Source of the DNA: Acidimicrobiaceae bacterium
GTDB lineage: Bacteria > Actinomycetota > Acidimicrobiia > Acidimicrobiales > JAUTXP01
DNA: 64,000 nt
Reading direction: 5' to 3'
Assembly: GCA_030837965.1 (NCBI GenBank)
Contig: JAUTXP010000001.1
Span: 62,001 to 126,000, forward strand
Under the pieces are notes generated by a model. That model had not been told where the DNA came from and searched no databases. It worked only from the letters and a program-made list of their open reading frames with translations. Position numbers and translations under genes: made by a program. Shown here piece by piece: positions 8,008 through 18,021 of this stretch. How positions within the stretch are numbered: position 1 is the first letter of the stretch; each line of letters starts with the position of its first letter.

Positions 8008-10001
8008 AGGCAGCCGCCGCCGCGCTGGCCGCAGCCCTTGCCGTCGTGCTCGCTGCCTTTTCGCCCGCGGGCCCCGTGTTGGCCCAAGCCCCGCCCGTAC
8101 CCACCGGCACGCTGCGGCTGGCCTCGCAGACCTCGTGGGTGGGGCCGGGGCAAGACCTCGACATTCGGGTCACGGCCACGACGAGCGCGGCGCCGTCCGA
8201 TGTGGAGCTGGCCGTCAGCGTGTACCGCCAAGTGGGCAGCCGGTCCGAGTTCCTCAACACGCTCAAGGACCGGCTGCGGGGCGCGCCGCTCACGGCCACG
8301 GCCACGCCCCTGGGCGAGTTCATCCCGGACGCGGGGGGCGCCCTGACCATCCGCGTCCCCATCCAAGACCCGGCCCAGGCCCCCGACAAGGCCCGCACCC
8401 GGCTGCGCGACGAGGGCGTCTACCCAGTGCGTGTCGAACTGCGCGAGACCGGAGGTGGCCGCACCATCGACCGCTTCGTCACCCACCTGGTCTTCGCGGG
8501 CCCGCCCAAAGAGGGCGGCGTGCCCCTCGGCTTCGCGTGGGTCGTCCCGTTCAGCGCCTCACCCGCACTTCAGTCGGACGGGACGCGCCGGGTCGGGCCC
8601 GTGCCGTCGAGCCGCTTGGCCGTGCTGGCCCAGGCCCTGGACGCCCACCCCGACGTGCCGGTCACCCTCCAGCCCACGCCCGAGACGGTCGAGGCCTTGG
8701 CCGCCTCCACCAAGGAGGCCGACCGCAACACGGTGGCCGTGCTGGCCCGGGCCGCGGCCAGCCGCCAGATCGTGGGCGGGCCCTACGTCCCGGTGCAGGC
8801 CGGGGCCTTCGCCGCGGCCGGTGGCGAGGCCGAGTTCGCGGCCCAACTCGACCGGGGCGGCGACGTGCTGGCCCGAGTCCTCAACGTCCGCCCCGACCCG
8901 CGCACGTGGGTGGCGGACGAGCGGCTGGACGAAGCCGCCCTCGACCGGCTGCGCAGCCGCCAGGTCGACCGCATCGTGCTGCCCGAGGCCGCCCTCGTCC
9001 CCGCGGGCCTTCCAGTCACGCTGGCCAACCCCTTCGAGCTCCAGTCCCGGTCGCTGCGAAGGCCCACCGCGGCGGCCTCCGACTCGGATTTGGAGAGCCA
9101 TTTCAACCCGCCGGCAGACGGGCCAGACGACCCTGTGCTGCGAGCCCACGCGCTGTTGGCCGACATGGCCGTCGTCTACTTCGACCGGCCGGGCAAGCCC
9201 AGGGCGGTGGTGACCCAGAGCCCGCGCAACTGGGCGCCAGACCGGGGGTTCCTCGACGCCGTCCTCGCGGGCCTGAGCGGCAGTCCGATCGTGCAGGGCA
9301 TGACCCTCGACCAGGTCTTCAGCACCGTGCCCGTGGCCACCACTTCGCGCACCGCGCCGCTCACCCGCAAGCTGGCCGACAACCCGGCGCCCGCCATCCT
9401 GCCGCTGGCCAGTATCCACGACACCCGTTCGCGCCTCGAGGCGTTCGGCTCCATGCTCGACGCCGACAACGCGCTCGACGACGAGCTCGAGGAGGTCCTA
9501 CTCACCGCGGAGTCGGCCGACCTGCGCACCAGCAGGCAGCGGGCCTCCTACGTGACCGGCGTGGACAAGCGCATCGACGCCGAGCTCAAACACCTGGCCG
9601 TCCCGGCCAGCCGCACCATCACCTTGACCGCTCGCAAGGGCGAGATCCCGGTGAGCATCCAGTGGACGGGCGACTACCCGGTGCACCTGCGCGTGCGAGT
9701 GGCGGGCGACCGCCTGACCTTCCCTGAAGGCCCGGCTCTGCGGGCCATGGACTTGAGCAGGCGCAACACGACCGAGCGCTTCGTGGTCCAGGCCCGGTCG
9801 TCCGGGGACTTCCCCCTGCGCATCACCCTCGAGTCGCCCGAGGGCGGCCTGGTACTGGCCCGGGCCCGGTTCACCGTCCGCTCCACGGCCGCGTCCGGCG
9901 TGGGCATCGCCTTGTCCGTCGGGGCGGGCGCCATCTTGTTGTCGTGGTGGGCCCGCAACCTGGCCAAGGGCAGGCGGAACCGGCGGCTCGTCCCCGCGTG
10001 A
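8004..10001 (+). CDS. DUF6049-family exported/membrane protein (Rv3909-like by synteny)
   Basis: Signal peptide, C-terminal TM (GIALSVGAGAILLSWWARN), location immediately upstream of murJ as in mycobacteria. Confidence 0.7.
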   Translation: MKAAAAALAAALAVVLAAFSPAGPVLAQAPPVPTGTLRLASQTSWVGPGQDLDIRVTATTSAAPSDVELAVSVYRQVGSRSEFLNTLKDRLRGAPLTATATPLGEFIPDAGGALTIRVPIQDPAQAPDKARTRLRDEGVYPVRVELRETGGGRTIDRFVTHLVFAGPPKEGGVPLGFAWVVPFSASPALQSDGTRRVGPVPSSRLAVLAQALDAHPDVPVTLQPTPETVEALAASTKEADRNTVAVLARAAASRQIVGGPYVPVQAGAFAAAGGEAEFAAQLDRGGDVLARVLNVRPDPRTWVADERLDEAALDRLRSRQVDRIVLPEAALVPAGLPVTLANPFELQSRSLRRPTAAASDSDLESHFNPPADGPDDPVLRAHALLADMAVVYFDRPGKPRAVVTQSPRNWAPDRGFLDAVLAGLSGSPIVQGMTLDQVFSTVPVATTSRTAPLTRKLADNPAPAILPLASIHDTRSRLEAFGSMLDADNALDDELEEVLLTAESADLRTSRQRASYVTGVDKRIDAELKHLAVPASRTITLTARKGEIPVSIQWTGDYPVHLRVRVAGDRLTFPEGPALRAMDLSRRNTTERFVVQARSSGDFPLRITLESPEGGLVLARARFTVRSTAASGVGIALSVGAGAILLSWWARNLAKGRRNRRLVPA

Positions 10002-11626
10002 GCGCCATCGACGTCGAGGGCGCGGGCGCCGAGAGCGACCCGGCCGGCCTGTCCCGCAACACCGCGGTCATGGCCGCGGGCACGGTGCTGTCCCGGCTGT
10101 CGGGCTTCGGCCGGGTGCTGGCCTTGGCCTACGCCCTCGACTTCCGCCGCCTCACCGACTCGTACAACCTGGCCAACACCACGCCCAACATCGTCTACGA
10201 GCTGGTGCTGGGCGGCGTGCTGTCGGCCACGCTGATCCCGGTCTTCATCGACCAGTTCGCCAAAGCCACAGGCGCCACGGCCAGGGGCAGCGACGACGAC
10301 AGCGCGTGGCGCAACATCTCGGCCCTGGTGACCGTGGCCACGGTCGCCATGGTCATCCTCGCGGCCCTGTTCGCCTTGGCCGCGCCCGCGGTGATCCACC
10401 TCTACACGCTGGGCAACCACACCCCTTCGGTCGACGACCAGCGGGCCGTGGCCACGACGCTGTTGCGCCTCTTTGCGCCACAGGTCGTGTTGCTCGGGCT
10501 CATCACCTTGTCCACCGCCCTGCTGAACGTGCGCCGCCGCTTCGCCGCGCCCATGTGGTCGCCCATCCTGCTCAACGTGTGGACCATTGGCGTGCTGGTG
10601 GCCCTGCCCCACATCGCCCACGACCTGCGCCTCTCGGCCGTGCGCCACAACACCACGGCCCTGCTCGTCCTGGGTCTGGGCACGACGCTTGGCTACGCCG
10701 TCCAGTTGGGCGCCGTGCTGCCGTCCTTGCGCCGGGCGGGCGTGCGGCTGCGGCCGGTGTGGGAGCCGGGCAACCAGGCCGTGCACCTCATGCTGCGGCT
10801 CTCGGGATGGACCCTTGGCGTGGTGGCCGCCAACCAGGCCGCGTACTGGGTCATCCTCGTACTGGCCAACGGCAAGGAGGGCGGAGTGTCGGCCTACCAG
10901 GCCGCCTTCCTGTTCTTCCAGCTCCCGCACGCCATCCTGGCCGTGTCGATCATGTCCGCGCTGATGCCGGACCTGTCCGAGCGGTGGGCCAGGGCCGACG
11001 TGGCCGGGTTCACCCGCCAACTGGCCCTCGGGCTGCGGACCACCGCGGCCGTGCTCATCCCCGCGGCCGCGGGCTACGCGTTGCTGGCCCATCCCTTCGT
11101 GCGGCTGGTCCTCGAACACGGCAGCCTGTCGCCCGACAAGGCCAAGACCACGGCCGACGTGCTCCGGGTCTTCGCCCTGGGGCTGCCCGGCTTCAGCCTG
11201 TACCTGTTGTTGATGCGGGCCTACCAGGCCATGAAGGACACCCGGTCGATGTTCTTCCTCTACCTGGGCGAGAACGCCATCACCGTGGCCGCCGCCCTCA
11301 TCCTCTATCGGGGCCTGGGTGTCACTGGTCTGGCCATCGCCTTCGCCGGTCCGTACACGCTGTTCAGCGCAATCGCATTGCTGCGACTCCGTCGGGCCAT
11401 GCCCGGGCTCGACCTGTCCGAACTGGGCCGCGTGCTGGCCCGCATCCTGGTGGCCACTGCGGCGATGAGCGCGGTGGTGGCCGGGTTGACCCGGGTCGTG
11501 TCGAGCGATCTTTTGCAGGTGGGGTCCGCCGTGGCCGCAGGTGGCACCGTGTACGTTCTGGGAGCAAAGGCCCTGGGGGTCGACGACCTCGTGGCCCTGC
11601 TGCGCATCCGGAGGCGCCACGCATGA
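9998..11626 (+). CDS. murJ: MurJ/MviN lipid II flippase
   Basis: NTAVMAAGTVLSRLSGFGRVLALAYAL...; many TM helices; GTG start overlaps the upstream stop. Confidence 0.92.
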   Translation: MSAIDVEGAGAESDPAGLSRNTAVMAAGTVLSRLSGFGRVLALAYALDFRRLTDSYNLANTTPNIVYELVLGGVLSATLIPVFIDQFAKATGATARGSDDDSAWRNISALVTVATVAMVILAALFALAAPAVIHLYTLGNHTPSVDDQRAVATTLLRLFAPQVVLLGLITLSTALLNVRRRFAAPMWSPILLNVWTIGVLVALPHIAHDLRLSAVRHNTTALLVLGLGTTLGYAVQLGAVLPSLRRAGVRLRPVWEPGNQAVHLMLRLSGWTLGVVAANQAAYWVILVLANGKEGGVSAYQAAFLFFQLPHAILAVSIMSALMPDLSERWARADVAGFTRQLALGLRTTAAVLIPAAAGYALLAHPFVRLVLEHGSLSPDKAKTTADVLRVFALGLPGFSLYLLLMRAYQAMKDTRSMFFLYLGENAITVAAALILYRGLGVTGLAIAFAGPYTLFSAIALLRLRRAMPGLDLSELGRVLARILVATAAMSAVVAGLTRVVSSDLLQVGSAVAAGGTVYVLGAKALGVDDLVALLRIRRRHA

Positions 11627-11982
11627 TCACGGGGTGGCTGGTGAAGATCGTGCTCGTGGTGGCCCTCATCGGGCTGGTGGCGGTGGAGGGCGGATCGCCG
11701 CTCATCACCCGGGCACAAGTGGACGGTGCGGCCCACGACGCGGCCGACGACGCCGCGGCCGAGTACTTCCAACACCACAATGCTGACGCGGCCAAGGCCG
11801 TGGCCCAGGAGCTGGCCGACAAGGAGCACGCGGCCATGCCCGAGTTCTCGGTGGATGCCAACACCGGCACGGTCCACGTGAAGCTCGAGAAGCAGGCCAG
11901 GAGCCTGCTGCTGAAGAAGTGGAGCAAGACCAAGTCCTGGTTCGACGTCCGCGTCACCGCGGAGAGCACGGCAGGGAAGTGA
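11623..11982 (+). CDS. Small membrane-anchored protein, unknown function
   Basis: ATG 11623 overlaps murJ stop; MITGWLVKIVLVVALIGLVAVEGGSPLITRAQVDGAAHDAADDAAAEYFQ... Confidence 0.75.
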   Translation: MITGWLVKIVLVVALIGLVAVEGGSPLITRAQVDGAAHDAADDAAAEYFQHHNADAAKAVAQELADKEHAAMPEFSVDANTGTVHVKLEKQARSLLLKKWSKTKSWFDVRVTAESTAGK

Positions 11983-11990
11983 GGGACTGA

Positions 11991-12830
11991 ATGCCCATCC
12001 GCGTGGTGACGGACAGCGCCTGCGACCTCCCGCCTGATCTGGTCGCCGAGCTCGACATCGACATCGTCCCGCTCACCATCCGGTTCGGCAACGAGGAGCT
12101 GGTCGACGGCCGCGACCTGTCGCCCAAGGAGTTCTGGGCCCGGGTGGCCAGCTCGCCTGTTCTACCGGAGACGGCCGCCCCCTCCCCCGGCGCCTTCGAG
12201 GAGGCCTTCCGCCGAGCCGCGGCCGGCGGTGCGGACGGCGTCGTGTGCGTGAACCTGTCGGGCGCGCTGAGTGCCACCTTCCAGTCCGCGTCCGTGGCCG
12301 CCCGGTCCGTGGCCGACGACATCCCTGTCCGGGTCATCGACTCCCGCACCGTCACCATGGCCCTGGGTCTCATGGCCGTGGCCGCAGCCCGGGCGGCCAA
12401 GCAGGGCAAGGGCTTGGAGGACTGCGCGGGCGTGGTCGAGGATCTCGTTCCTCGCACCCGGACCTATGGCGCCCTCGACACGATGGAGAACCTGAGGAAG
12501 GGCGGTCGCATCGGCTCGGCCCAGGCCCTGCTGGGCTCCATGCTGTCGATCAAACCCATCATCGAGGTGGTGGACGGCCTGGTCGAAGCGGAGTCCCGGC
12601 AGCGCACCCGGTCCAAGTCCTTGCGCTACCTGGTGGAGAAGGTGCGCGGCTTCGGCCACGTGGAGGACTTGGCCGTCATGCACGGCGACGCCCCCGACCT
12701 CGACGAGCTGCTCGACCTGCTGGGCGCCGTCTATCCGCGCGACGACATCCTCGTGGGCGACATCGGACCGGTGATCGGCACCCATGGAGGCCCCCGGGTG
12801 ATCGGCGTCGTCTTCCACGTCCCGCGCTAG
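11991..12830 (+). CDS. DegV family protein (fatty-acid binding)
   Basis: MPIRVVTDSACDLPPDLVAELDIDIVPLTIRFGNEELVDGRDLSPKEFW...SMLSIKPIIEVVDG. Confidence 0.93.
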   Translation: MPIRVVTDSACDLPPDLVAELDIDIVPLTIRFGNEELVDGRDLSPKEFWARVASSPVLPETAAPSPGAFEEAFRRAAAGGADGVVCVNLSGALSATFQSASVAARSVADDIPVRVIDSRTVTMALGLMAVAAARAAKQGKGLEDCAGVVEDLVPRTRTYGALDTMENLRKGGRIGSAQALLGSMLSIKPIIEVVDGLVEAESRQRTRSKSLRYLVEKVRGFGHVEDLAVMHGDAPDLDELLDLLGAVYPRDDILVGDIGPVIGTHGGPRVIGVVFHVPR

Positions 12831-12890
12831 CCCCAGCGCCGTCGGGGCGACTGGGGAGGGCTGGACCCGAATGGGTACGGTGAACTCGCC

Positions 12891-14390
12891 GTGCCCGAGC
12901 CGTCGTCGCCCGTGACAACCGACCGCGTCCTGGCCGGGCGTTACCGGCTGGTGGAGCCCATCGCCCGCGGCGGCATGGCCGAGGTGTGGGAGGCGCACGA
13001 CGAGGTGCTGGCCCGGCCGGTGGCGGTCAAGGTGCTGCACGCCCACTTGGCCAGGGACCCCGGCTTCGCCGAGCGCTTCCGCCGAGAGGCAGTGGCCGCG
13101 GCCCGGCTGGCCCATCCCAACATCGTGGCCACATACGACGCGGGCACTGATGGCGACACGGCCTACATCGTGATGGAACTGGTGAAGGGCCGGACGCTGC
13201 GACAGGCCCTAGAGGTGGATGCCGCCCTGTCCTCGTCGACTGCGACCCGCATCGCCATCGACGTGGCCGACGCCCTCGACTGCGCCCACCGCAACGGCCT
13301 CGTCCACCGCGATGTGAAGCCCGCCAACATCTTGCTGGCCGAGACGCCGGGGTCGGCCCAGCTCCGGGTCAAGGTGGCCGACTTCGGCATCGCCAAGCTG
13401 GAAGCCGAGGCGGGCGGCGGCGACCTGACCCAGACCGGCGCGGTCATCGGCACGGCCAAGTACCTGTCCCCCGAGCAGGTCGAGGGCCGCACGCCGGACG
13501 CCCGTTCCGACCTCTATGCCCTCGGCGTCGTCCTCTACGAGATGCTGTGCGGGCGCCCGCCGTTCGCGGCCGAGACCGAGCTGGCCACCGCCCTGCAACA
13601 CGTGCGGGGCGAGCCGCTGGCGCCGCGGCGCCTGGTGGCGGGCATCCCCCGTCCGCTGGAGGCGGTGGTGCTGCGGGCCATGGCCAAGGACCCCGCCGAC
13701 CGCTACCAGTCGGCGGCCGAGCTGCGCGCCGGGCTGGCCGCGGTGGACCTGGCCGACGACGACGCCGTGCCCCTCATCACCCGCGAATCCACTCCGCCGG
13801 GCGGCATCGTCCCCGTGGCCCGCCGAGCCCGTCGGGCATGGGTGCCCCTTGCCGTGCTCGGCGTCGTGGCCGTGGCCGCCGTCGTGCTGGCCGCGTCATT
13901 GATGGGGTCGGGCGGCCGCTCGCCCGGGTCCCCGGACCTGCCCGCGCCTACGGCCCAGCCCGCCCGCATCGCCTCGGTCAAGTCGTTCGACCCACAGGGC
14001 GAGGATGGCGTCGAGAACGACGACCTGGCCCACAACGCCATCGACGGTGATCCCAGCACCGACTGGCACAGCGACAACTACAAAGGCCCCAACTTCGGCA
14101 GGCTCAAGGACGGCGTGGGCCTGATCTTCTCGGTATCGGGTCAGGCCAAGCTGCAAGAGCTCAAGGCCTTCTCGGACGTGAAGGGCTGGTCAGCGGCCGT
14201 CTATGTGGCCGACTCCCCCGGCCGGTCCCTGGCCGACTGGGGTCAGCCCGTGGCCCACAAGGAGGCCATCGGGGGCGATGCCACCTTCGACTTGGGCGGG
14301 CGCAAAGGCCAGGCCGTGCTGTTGTGGATCACCGATCCCGGCCCCGCCAATCGGGCCGAGATCACCGACGTGACCCTGACGGGCTCGTAA
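12891..14390 (+). CDS. Serine/threonine protein kinase with TM and C-terminal extracellular MviN/discoidin-like domain
   Basis: VVEPIARGGMAEVWEAHD-type N-lobe, HRDVKPANILL, DFGIAKLEAE; TM WVPLAVLGVVAVAAVVLAASLM; C-term NAIDGDPSTDWHSDNY... Confidence 0.9.
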   Translation: MPEPSSPVTTDRVLAGRYRLVEPIARGGMAEVWEAHDEVLARPVAVKVLHAHLARDPGFAERFRREAVAAARLAHPNIVATYDAGTDGDTAYIVMELVKGRTLRQALEVDAALSSSTATRIAIDVADALDCAHRNGLVHRDVKPANILLAETPGSAQLRVKVADFGIAKLEAEAGGGDLTQTGAVIGTAKYLSPEQVEGRTPDARSDLYALGVVLYEMLCGRPPFAAETELATALQHVRGEPLAPRRLVAGIPRPLEAVVLRAMAKDPADRYQSAAELRAGLAAVDLADDDAVPLITRESTPPGGIVPVARRARRAWVPLAVLGVVAVAAVVLAASLMGSGGRSPGSPDLPAPTAQPARIASVKSFDPQGEDGVENDDLAHNAIDGDPSTDWHSDNYKGPNFGRLKDGVGLIFSVSGQAKLQELKAFSDVKGWSAAVYVADSPGRSLADWGQPVAHKEAIGGDATFDLGGRKGQAVLLWITDPGPANRAEITDVTLTGS

Positions 14391-14429
14391 GCTCGGCATA
14401 TCCGGGACGAGGGTGACGACCGCGCGCTG

Positions 14430-14963
14430 GTGGCCGCGGCCCGCGACGGTGACGACCAGGCGCTCGACCAGTTGCTCCGCCGCCACTACGACCGGATCTA
14501 CGCGGTCTGCCGGCGGCTGGCGGGCAACGACGCCGACGGGGCCGACGCCACCCAGGAGGCCCTCATCGCCATCGTCAAGGGCCTGCCCCGCTTCGACGGG
14601 ACCAGCCGATTCTCGACCTGGGCCTACCGGGTGTCGGTGAACCGAACCCTGGACGAGTTGCGGCGACGGGCCCGACGCCCTTCGGTCGGACTGGACGACG
14701 CCGTACTCACCTCGATGGCCGCGGCCCCTATCGACGTGGCCCAGCGGGTGGACGTCGACCAGGCCCTGTCCCGCCTGCCCGTCGACTTCCGAGCCTGCGT
14801 CGTACTGCGCGACCTGTGCGGGCTGGACTACGCCGAGATCGCCCATGTGCTGGCCATCCCGCCCGGTACCGTGCGGTCGCGGATCGCGAGGGGCCGAGCC
14901 GCGCTCGTCCCGCTGCTGGGGAACCCTGCTCCCGACCCTGGCCGTCCAAGCCCACAGCCATGA
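14430..14963 (+). CDS. RNA polymerase ECF sigma factor (SigM-like by synteny); start uncertain
   Basis: DATQEALIAIVKGLPRFDGTSRFSTWAYRVSVNRTLDELRRR...VVLRDLCGLDYAEIAHVLAIPPGTVRSRIARGRAAL. Confidence 0.92.
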   Translation: MAAARDGDDQALDQLLRRHYDRIYAVCRRLAGNDADGADATQEALIAIVKGLPRFDGTSRFSTWAYRVSVNRTLDELRRRARRPSVGLDDAVLTSMAAAPIDVAQRVDVDQALSRLPVDFRACVVLRDLCGLDYAEIAHVLAIPPGTVRSRIARGRAALVPLLGNPAPDPGRPSPQP

Positions 14964-15823
14964 CCGACGCCCACCCCACCGACGAGCAGCTCAGCGCCGC
15001 CCTGGACGGGGCCGATCAGGCCGCCGCCGACCACGCCGCCGGCTGCCCGTCGTGCCGGACCCGGCTGGCCCAGTTGCAGGCGGTCGCCACGGCCGTTGCG
15101 GTCCCGCCGGCGCCGCTGGACCAGTTGGCCAAGGAGCGGGCCATGGCCCAGGCGCTGGCGTCGGCCAGAGGGGCGTCGGCGAGGAACGAGTCCACCGTGA
15201 GCTTGTCGGCGCGGCGGCGCGTGCCCGGCTGGGTGGGGATCGCCGCGGCCGTGTTGGTGGCGCTGGTGGTCGTGCCTCTGCTCGTTCGGGACGGGCCCAG
15301 CGGCAACGACGTGGCCTCGAAGTCGACCGGCCAGGGCTCGGTTGCCGACGTGGCCTCGGAGGTGGCGGCGGCCGACGGCGGCGACTTGGGCTCGGTGGAC
15401 GACGCCCAAGCGCTGCGGGCCATCGTGGCCCCCGGCCTGGGCCAGTCGATGGCGGCCGGCGGGGCCGGCAGCGCGGCCGACTCGACCGGCGCGGCCGGAC
15501 AGGGCGCGGCCAGGCCCAATGCCGGCCGCGGTCCCGCCGCATCCCCCACCTCCACCACGGTCCCGGCCGCCCCCCAGGCTCAGAACGCGCCTGCCTCCGG
15601 GCTGACCACGGGCGGCCGTCCGAACCCGCCATGCGCCTCGACCACTCGCCAGCGCTACGGACAGGGCCTGGCGAGCCTCGTGTATGCGGCCACCCTCACC
15701 TGGCAGGGCACGCCTGCCGTGGCCTTGGGCTACTCCGTGACCACAAGCGGGGGGTCACTGAACCACCGGGTGTTCGTGCTGGCCCGCTCGACCTGCATCG
15801 TACTGACCGTCCTCAGCCTCTGA
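14960..15823 (+). CDS. Anti-sigma factor with ZAS-type zinc finger and TM helix
   Basis: Hx3Cx2C motif in DHAAGCPSCRTRL; TM VGIAAAVLVALVVVPLLV; ATGA overlap with the sigma gene. Confidence 0.82.
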   Translation: MTDAHPTDEQLSAALDGADQAAADHAAGCPSCRTRLAQLQAVATAVAVPPAPLDQLAKERAMAQALASARGASARNESTVSLSARRRVPGWVGIAAAVLVALVVVPLLVRDGPSGNDVASKSTGQGSVADVASEVAAADGGDLGSVDDAQALRAIVAPGLGQSMAAGGAGSAADSTGAAGQGAARPNAGRGPAASPTSTTVPAAPQAQNAPASGLTTGGRPNPPCASTTRQRYGQGLASLVYAATLTWQGTPAVALGYSVTTSGGSLNHRVFVLARSTCIVLTVLSL

Positions 15824-15840
15824 GTGCGCCCCGCCTCCCC

Positions 15841-15876
15841 CTCGGCCTCGGCCTCGGCCTCGGCCTCCGCCTCGGC
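15841..15876. repeat. Hexanucleotide tandem repeat (CTCGGC)n
   Basis: CTCGGC x4, CTCCGC, CTCGGC, immediately after the stop of the minus-strand gene. Confidence 0.9.
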
Positions 15877-15877
15877 C

Positions 15878-16240
15878 TCAGTTTCTGACTGCTGACCGGC
15901 CCCCGCCCCTGCGGCCCCGGCTGTTGCGGAACCAGGCCAGCGCGGCCACCGGCGCCAGCGCGGCCCCAACCCACCCGCCGCCGGGCACGTAGCCCCAGTC
16001 CCTTCCCGCCGAGATCCACAACGCCCACACCATCCCGAGCCCAGAGAGCACAGCCGCGGCCACCATCACACGGGGGGCGGGCCAGGGGCGGGCCACCGTC
16101 AACACCAATTCGGCCACCACCAGCCCGAAGAGCACGCCCGAGACATACGGCGTCCAGCCCGCCATCTCGTACTCGCCCAGGATCAACGCCCCGAACGCGG
16201 CGGTCAGCGTCGCGACGGCCACGGCGAGAAGTTGGCGCAT
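15878..16240 (-). CDS. Small integral membrane protein
   Basis: MRQLLAVAVATLTAAFGALILGEYEMAGWTPYVSGVLFGLVVAELVLTV...; four predicted hydrophobic segments. Confidence 0.6.
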   Translation of the reverse strand: MRQLLAVAVATLTAAFGALILGEYEMAGWTPYVSGVLFGLVVAELVLTVARPWPAPRVMVAAAVLSGLGMVWALWISAGRDWGYVPGGGWVGAALAPVAALAWFRNSRGRRGGGRSAVRN

Positions 16241-16267
16241 CGGCGTGCGAGGGTAGTCTCCCGACCC

Positions 16268-16621
16268 ATGGCCACCCCGCCTGCGACCGCCCCCACCCCC
16301 GCCCCTGCACCTGTCCCCGGCCGAAACGACTGGGCCACGCACGCGGCCGACACCATCGACCGGGTGGTCACCGGCATCGGCGACAAGACGGCCCGGCCTC
16401 TGACCGCCATCGCCGCAGCCGTGGTGTTCGGCCTGGTCATCGCGGCTGCGGCCACGACCCTTTTGGTGCTCGTCTCCATCGGGATGGTCCGGGCCTTGGT
16501 GAACTATCTGCCCTTCGACCTCCAGACCCGCAAGGTCTGGGTGGCCGAGGCCATCACCGGCGGAATCTTCACCCTCGCCGGGCTGTTCGTGTGGCGCAAG
16601 CGGCGGCCCAAGCGATCGTAA
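16268..16621 (+). CDS. Small membrane protein
   Basis: ATG 16268; two hydrophobic segments (AIAAAVVFGLVIAAAATTLLVLVSIG; AITGGIFTLAGLFVW). Confidence 0.65.
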   Translation: MATPPATAPTPAPAPVPGRNDWATHAADTIDRVVTGIGDKTARPLTAIAAAVVFGLVIAAAATTLLVLVSIGMVRALVNYLPFDLQTRKVWVAEAITGGIFTLAGLFVWRKRRPKRS

Positions 16622-16629
16622 GGAGCAGT

Positions 16630-17619
<990 letters not shown>

Positions 17620-17686
17620 TCCGAGGCCGTTGTTGGACTGCCGTCGTCGGGTACGTCACCCGCAACCCCTTCCAGAAGGAGCTTCT

Positions 17687-18013
17687 GTGGCCGGGAACAT
17701 CAGCACGCTGACCGACACCTCGTTCGACGAGGAGATCAAAGGGGCCGAGGTCCCTGTCCTGGTCGACTTCTGGGCCGAGTGGTGTGGACCGTGCAAGATG
17801 ATCGCCCCCGTGCTCGAGGAGATCGCCACTGAGCACCCGGGCAAGATCCAGATCGCCAAGCTCAACGTGGACGAGAACCTGGAGATCTCCCGCCGGTTCG
17901 AGGTCATGAGCATCCCCACGCTCATCCTGTTCAAAGACGGCGAGCCCCAACTTCGGCTCATCGGCGCCAAGGGCAAGGGCCAGCTCCTTCAGGAGCTCGA
18001 GGCATTCCTGTAG
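17687..18013 (+). CDS. trxA: Thioredoxin
   Basis: VLVDFWAEWCGPCKMIAPVLEEIA; GTG start at 17687. Confidence 0.96.
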   Translation: MAGNISTLTDTSFDEEIKGAEVPVLVDFWAEWCGPCKMIAPVLEEIATEHPGKIQIAKLNVDENLEISRRFEVMSIPTLILFKDGEPQLRLIGAKGKGQLLQELEAFL

Positions 18014-18021
18014 AGACTGCG

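Noticed and set aside
9674-11620. 648-aa minus-strand ORF antisense to murJ
   Set aside because: murJ on the plus strand is unmistakable; the antisense product is Gln/His/Gly-rich with no recognisable motif.
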